Assembly: GCF_900116255.1 (NCBI RefSeq)
Contig: NZ_FPAI01000005.1
Location: 98,143 to 162,142 of the forward strand
Source: Halolactibacillus miurensis
Lineage (GTDB): Bacteria; Bacillota; Bacilli; Bacillales; Amphibacillaceae
DNA length: 64,000 bases
Reading direction: 5' to 3'
The position numbers were made by a program, and so were the translations under genes. The notes below the pieces were generated by a model, which worked only from the letters and a program-made list of their open reading frames with translations, made no database searches and was not told the origin of the DNA. Positions 61,383 to 64,000 of the stretch are shown piece by piece (within the stretch, counting starts at the first letter, position 1; each line of letters opens with the position of its first letter).

Positions 61383-61904
61383 ATGAAAATATCGATTCAA
61401 AAAATCCTTCAACAAGCGCCATATACGTTTGAAGGAGAAACAGACCTTTCTGAACTCGAATCATTTGACAATGATATCAGACAGATTGGATCCGTTGAGG
61501 TATCAGGTGAGGCATCAGTTCAAAATAAAACAATTACCGTTAATCTTCATATCAAAGGTGTGATGGTTCTCCCATGTGCAAGGTCACTTGCGGATGTGCC
61601 GTATCCTTTTGACATTGACACAATTGAAGTATTTTCTATTGATCCATTCTATACCGAAGAAGATGAGTCAGAAATTCATCCGATTAAAGGAGAATTACTT
61701 GACTTAACACCTTTTATAAAGGAAAATGTATTATTGGAGATTCCTTTCCGTGTTTATGCGGATGAGGAGACTATCGAGAAACATGCATTAACAGCAGGTG
61801 ATGGTTGGGCTGTTGTTGATGAAGATAAGCAGGAAGAGAAAATCGATTCGCGCTTATCCAAACTACAATCATTATTAACTGATGATAAAAATGAAAATCA
61901 ATAA
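61383..61904 (+). CDS. yceD: YceD family protein (DUF177, YlbN)
   Basis: 173 residues from ATG 61383 with GAGGTGA upstream; the longer frame from 61257 runs through the promoter and is not real. ITVNLHIKGVMVLPCARSLADV and an acidic C-terminal tail are typical. It is linked to rpmF and 23S rRNA/L32 assembly in bacteria. Its CxxC pattern is reduced to a single Cys. Confidence 0.9.
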   Translation: MKISIQKILQQAPYTFEGETDLSELESFDNDIRQIGSVEVSGEASVQNKTITVNLHIKGVMVLPCARSLADVPYPFDIDTIEVFSIDPFYTEEDESEIHPIKGELLDLTPFIKENVLLEIPFRVYADEETIEKHALTAGDGWAVVDEDKQEEKIDSRLSKLQSLLTDDKNENQ

Positions 61905-61976
61905 GGGCATAGGCAAGATAATGTCATAGCCTTATTTATAAAGGTTTTCGTTTCGGAAGTGAAGGAGGTGTAAGAC

Positions 61977-62150
61977 ATGGCAGTACCAAAAAGAAGAACT
62001 TCTAAGAAAGTGAAGAATCAACGTCGTACACATAAAAAATTACATGTACCAGGTATGGTAGCTTGCTCAAATTGTGGTGAGCTTACAAAACCTCACCATG
62101 TTTGTCGCGCATGTGGACATTACGATGGTAAGCAAGTAGTTGAAGCATAA
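61977..62150 (+). CDS. rpmF: 50S ribosomal protein L32
   Basis: 57 residues, [10 protein letters not shown] start, with two CxxC pairs (CSNCGE, CRACGH), so the zinc-binding form. GAAGGAGGTG precedes the ATG. Confidence 0.98.
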   Translation: MAVPKRRTSKKVKNQRRTHKKLHVPGMVACSNCGELTKPHHVCRACGHYDGKQVVEA

Positions 62151-62164
62151 TAACTACATTCAAA

Positions 62165-62192
62165 ATACTAGCCCACGGGCTAGTATTTTTTA
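62165..62192 (+). terminator. Terminator after rpmF
   Basis: ATACTAGCCC / GGGCTAGTAT stem followed by TTTTTT. Confidence 0.9.
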
Positions 62193-62335
62193 TTTGTGTT
62201 TCTTAAAAAAGATTGAACGAACCAAAGTCTAGGCTCTTTAATTCCCCTCAAATGTCCTTAGTTTGTATAGGAAGGTTACTTCAGTAAGAAATCAGTTAGC
62301 TTGCACCGATTTAGTGAGAGTGTATGAAAAAGTCT

Positions 62336-62364
62336 TTGACGGATAGATAGGTGTAAGCTATATT
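62336..62364 (+). promoter_or_regulatory. Promoter upstream of 50-codon ORF
   Basis: TTGACG, exactly 17 nt, TATATT; predicted start about 62371. It would transcribe the small ORF at 62403 and perhaps yllA. Confidence 0.65.
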
Positions 62365-62402
62365 GGTAATGTCGACATATGACGAAAGTGAGGTGTCTAA
62401 AG

Positions 62403-62555
62403 ATGGAGATAACACTCATCGATTCAAGAGTGATTGGCCACTTATTTGCCTCTTTTCTTAGTGAAAATAATAGCGTGATGTTGTATACGCGGGCGATTAA
62501 AACCGCTCATACTTCAGCATCTCCAGGACTTGCAAACGACAAAGATAATGAATGA
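62403..62555 (+). CDS. Small hypothetical ORF, 50 aa
   Basis: Starts 32 nt after a predicted transcription start, with AAAGTGAGGTG upstream. The peptide (MEITLIDSRVIGHLFASFLS...) is soluble with a short hydrophobic patch; I recognise no family. It lies between rpmF and yllA. The good promoter supports a transcript; whether it is translated is open. The rest of the 62151-62719 spacer holds small hairpins (for example ACCGC..GCGGT near 62680) and no other gene I can support. Confidence 0.4.
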   Translation: MEITLIDSRVIGHLFASFLSENNSVMLYTRAIKTAHTSASPGLANDKDNE

Positions 62556-62719
62556 AGCTTTTTGAAAGTATGACATACAAGTATCAATAAAAGACTTTCC
62601 GTAATGAATAGGTGATCAAAACCGTTAGTCAGCCGTTAACGACCTGTTTCGGAGTAACAAACGGAAATGATGTCAACCGCCGGTGAAGCGGTGATTATAA
62701 ATAGAGAGGATGGTTGTAA

Positions 62720-63103
62720 ATGACGGCATTTATATCCAATATAGCAGCTATATTTATTACGTTCCCACCCGTCTTTATGATTGTATTTTATTACATATTT
62801 AAATGGATGTATCGGCATAAAAAGCGTGCCTTTCATCTGAGCGTAGAAGTATCTAGCCTTGTCTTTATCTTAGCTAATATGGTTATTTTAAATCATATGT
62901 TTGATTTCTCATACAGCTGGCTCGTCTTAATTGGTTTATTAACGTTGTTTATGATCTTTTTAGTGACGCAATGGAAGTTAGTCGGCGATGTGTTAATCAA
63001 GCGTTTAACTAAATTGTACTTGCGATCTTTGTGGTTAATAGGTGTCATCAGTTACATTGTGCTCGTGACACTGAGTATTATTTTAAATGTACAAGGCGCT
63101 TAA
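62720..63103 (+). CDS. yllA: DUF3397 membrane protein (YllA)
   Basis: 127 residues, four transmembrane helices (about 5-28, 42-60, 66-87, 102-122). Length, topology and position before the expected mraZ match YllA/DUF3397. Function unknown. GAGGATGG precedes the ATG. A TnpB-related right-end copy begins within about 8 nt of the stop. Confidence 0.82.
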   Translation: MTAFISNIAAIFITFPPVFMIVFYYIFKWMYRHKKRAFHLSVEVSSLVFILANMVILNHMFDFSYSWLVLIGLLTLFMIFLVTQWKLVGDVLIKRLTKLYLRSLWLIGVISYIVLVTLSIILNVQGA

Positions 63104-63109
63104 ATATCG

Positions 63110-63166
63110 TTGAACTACCCCCCACCTAACATTCTAACGAATGTTTGAGGAAGGTGTCTTCTCGCC
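63110..63166 (-). mobile_element. Solo right-end / guide-RNA-like copy of TnpB-type element
   Basis: Plus-strand TTGAACTACCCCCCACCTAA... then ATTCTAACGAATGTTTGAGGAA is near-identical to the end sequence found at 63323, but no transposase gene adjoins it. Read on the minus strand it ends ...GGTGGGGGGTAGTTCAA, followed directly by the end of yllA. The hairpin CATTC..GAATG is conserved. It resembles the 3' scaffold of an omega/reRNA with the yllA 3' end in the guide position. Confidence 0.6.
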
Positions 63167-63187
63167 CTAAACGATAAAATAACCGTA

Positions 63188-63223
63188 ACATCCCTTCCTT
63201 TACTTAGGAGGGGATGTTTTTTT
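63188..63223 (+). terminator. Terminator, probably of yllA
   Basis: ACATCCCTTCCT pairs with AGGAGGGGATGT (one mismatch), followed by TTTTTT. It lies after the solo end copy, as if the copy had been inserted between yllA and its terminator. Confidence 0.8.
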
Positions 63224-63322
63224 AGGTTTAGTGACTTTTCAAACGGATGATGAGTGGAAAAAAACAACAAGATATCAGGGGAAAAAACGTTCATCGTTTC
63301 CTTAAAAATAATGAAATGCCAT

Positions 63323-63408
63323 TGAACTACCCCCACCTGACATTCTCACGAATGTTTGAGGAAAGGGATTCCATAAGGACACCCTAAAGGCGACCCATGC
63401 TCATTCAA
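63323..63408 (-). mobile_element. Right end and putative guide-RNA scaffold of the TnpB-related element
   Basis: Directly downstream of the TnpB-related gene on the minus strand. The sequence runs from the stop codon to ...CAAACATTCGTGAGAATGTCAGGTGGGGGTAGTTCAA, which looks like a right end of IS200/IS605 or IS1341-type elements. The 20 nt after TTCAA (TGGCATTTCATTATTTTTAA) would be the guide. Element boundary inferred from similarity to the copy at 63110; no left end is in the window. Confidence 0.65.
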
Positions 63409-64000
63409 CTAAGCATAGGTTTTTCTACTCTCCAACCGCCGCAAACCTATTTTCTCAACATCTGTTAAAGCATGTTGGGGAAATAGTGTGTCCCAGGAAC
63501 ACAACTTGCTTTGGTCGAATCGTTCTGTCTGGTAGAACGCATGGGTTCTAACAAAAGACAGGGTACGCATCATATACGCCCATTGCGCCCAATGGTGTAG
63601 ACCTTGTTTCTGCTCTGGAACAAGTGAATACAACATCGGTGGGAGTATTTCTTTAAAGCCCATTGCCCGTCGGGCAATGACATAAGCGGCTGCCATGTGA
63701 ATGGACACACCGAGCCGCTTCATATATTTCATCTTGCCAATTTGACTGGTATAAGCAGGGTTAACAACGTAGACAGCGACCCACATTTTTTCAGCTCTTG
63801 ACTTAATCGCTAGGATCATCTTTTGATAAGCAAACTGACTCATTCGTCGATTAGCTTTTTTGTTTCCATAGGGACGCGACACTTTGGACCGCATCGTATC
63901 CAATCTTTCGATGGCGAGTGGTTTATGATGTTTAACGGCATAGTCAACGAGGGCAATAACCTCCGCTTCTATGATTTTCGTTACCTGCCCACTGGTTTTA
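63409..64000 (-). CDS. TnpB-related protein (IS200/IS605 accessory type), 5' end beyond window
   Basis: Open to the right edge; about 197 C-terminal residues seen. LAIERLD has the RuvC-II Glu (63907-63909), then KVSRPYGNKKANRRMSQFAY and VVNPAYTSQIGKMKYMKR, which aligns with the TSQxCxxCG region of TnpB but has no cysteines: the zinc ribbon is missing. SIHMAAAYVIARR aligns with DRDVNAALNILRR, with His (63697-63699) at the RuvC-III Asp position. A further 85-90 residues follow, longer than usual. It may be an RNA-guided nuclease variant or a domesticated or inactive relative. No tnpA (Y1) gene is seen. The TTG at 63903 is internal. Confidence 0.78.
   Translation of the reverse strand, partial: KTSGQVTKIIEAEVIALVDYAVKHHKPLAIERLDTMRSKVSRPYGNKKANRRMSQFAYQKMILAIKSRAEKMWVAVYVVNPAYTSQIGKMKYMKRLGVSIHMAAAYVIARRAMGFKEILPPMLYSLVPEQKQGLHHWAQWAYMMRTLSFVRTHAFYQTERFDQSKLCSWDTLFPQHALTDVEKIGLRRLESRKTYA

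Noticed and set aside
63115..63336. 73-codon minus-strand frame across the two element ends
   Set aside because: It covers the guide-RNA-like repeat and the yllA terminator, has no convincing ribosome binding site and a low-complexity product; the DNA is better explained as element ends.

Overview
The window is 64 kb of a low-GC, endospore-forming Bacillota chromosome, most likely a Bacillaceae relative. Reasons: AT-rich intergenic DNA, strong AAAGGAGG-type ribosome binding sites, frequent TTG/GTG starts, sporulation and germination genes (spoVAC/AD/AE, a YhcN/YlaJ lipoprotein, ylbJ, a Spo0E-like phosphatase), and long runs of genes in an order I recall from the ykuL to yllA part of the Bacillus subtilis chromosome. 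I see no rRNA, tRNA, CRISPR array or prophage. The only mobile-element-like sequence is at the right edge.

Layout. 1-2.7 kb: end of a DUF58/DUF4129 membrane cassette, then an mhqD-like hydrolase behind an MhqR-type operator. 2.8-6.1 kb: a GntR (YtrA-type) regulator with its own operator, an ABC ATPase and a large permease. 6.2-9.9 kb: an ECF sigma factor, a 45-aa peptide, an 81-bp imperfect palindrome, a lactonase and a periplasmic-sensor GGDEF protein. 9.9-20.1 kb (minus strand): complete branched-chain amino acid operon ilvD-[T-box]-ilvB-ilvN-ilvC-leuA-leuB-leuC-leuD, with promoter, CodY-like box and cre-like site upstream of ilvD. 20.2-25.2 kb: a DUF6884 protein, a quinone-oxidoreductase-like MDR protein, a yhcN-spoVAC-spoVAD-spoVAE germination cluster and a nitroreductase. 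25.3-28.9 kb: a lipoprotein, and an operon of signal peptidase I, a zinc-ribbon membrane protein and an HtrA-like protease without PDZ.

29.1-34.7 kb: spo0E-like gene, patA-like aminotransferase, ykyB, darB (c-di-AMP-binding CBS protein), dapH-dapL (acetylase branch of lysine/diaminopimelate synthesis) and an MscS channel. 34.9-39.3 kb: a heterodimeric ABC exporter with one degenerate ATP site, and ktrC. 39.4-42.2 kb: rnjA-rpoY preceded by a strongly cationic 25-codon ORF, and a deformylase. 42.4-49.8 kb: ykyA, a 0.5-kb regulatory region with several inverted repeats (one Rex-like), pdhA-B-C-D with a duplicated lipoyl domain in E2, and a polysaccharide deacetylase lipoprotein. 49.9-57.7 kb: speA-like decarboxylase, yktA, yktB, suhB-type phosphatase, ylaI, ylaN, an AI-2E-family permease, ylbF-ylbG, rsmD-coaD. 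57.7-63.1 kb: ylbJ, sepM/ylbL, tmcAL, yceD-rpmF, a 50-codon ORF with a strong promoter, and yllA (DUF3397). 63.1-64 kb: a TnpB-related gene cut by the window edge, and two copies of the element's right-end/guide-RNA-like sequence.

How it fits together. Most genes are housekeeping: amino-acid, lysine/cell-wall and CoA synthesis, pyruvate dehydrogenase, RNA decay (RNase J1, RpoY, YlbF) and potassium/c-di-AMP homeostasis (DarB, KtrC). The most unusual parts are the TnpB-related protein, which has lost its zinc ribbon and carries His where RuvC-III normally has Asp, with a solo guide-RNA-like end after yllA; the T-box placed inside the ilv operon; the cationic peptide ORF ahead of rpoY-rnjA; and the inverted repeats ahead of pdhA. 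Starts were chosen from ribosome binding sites and differ in several places from the longest open frame. Everything rests on reading the sequence; no database search was run.
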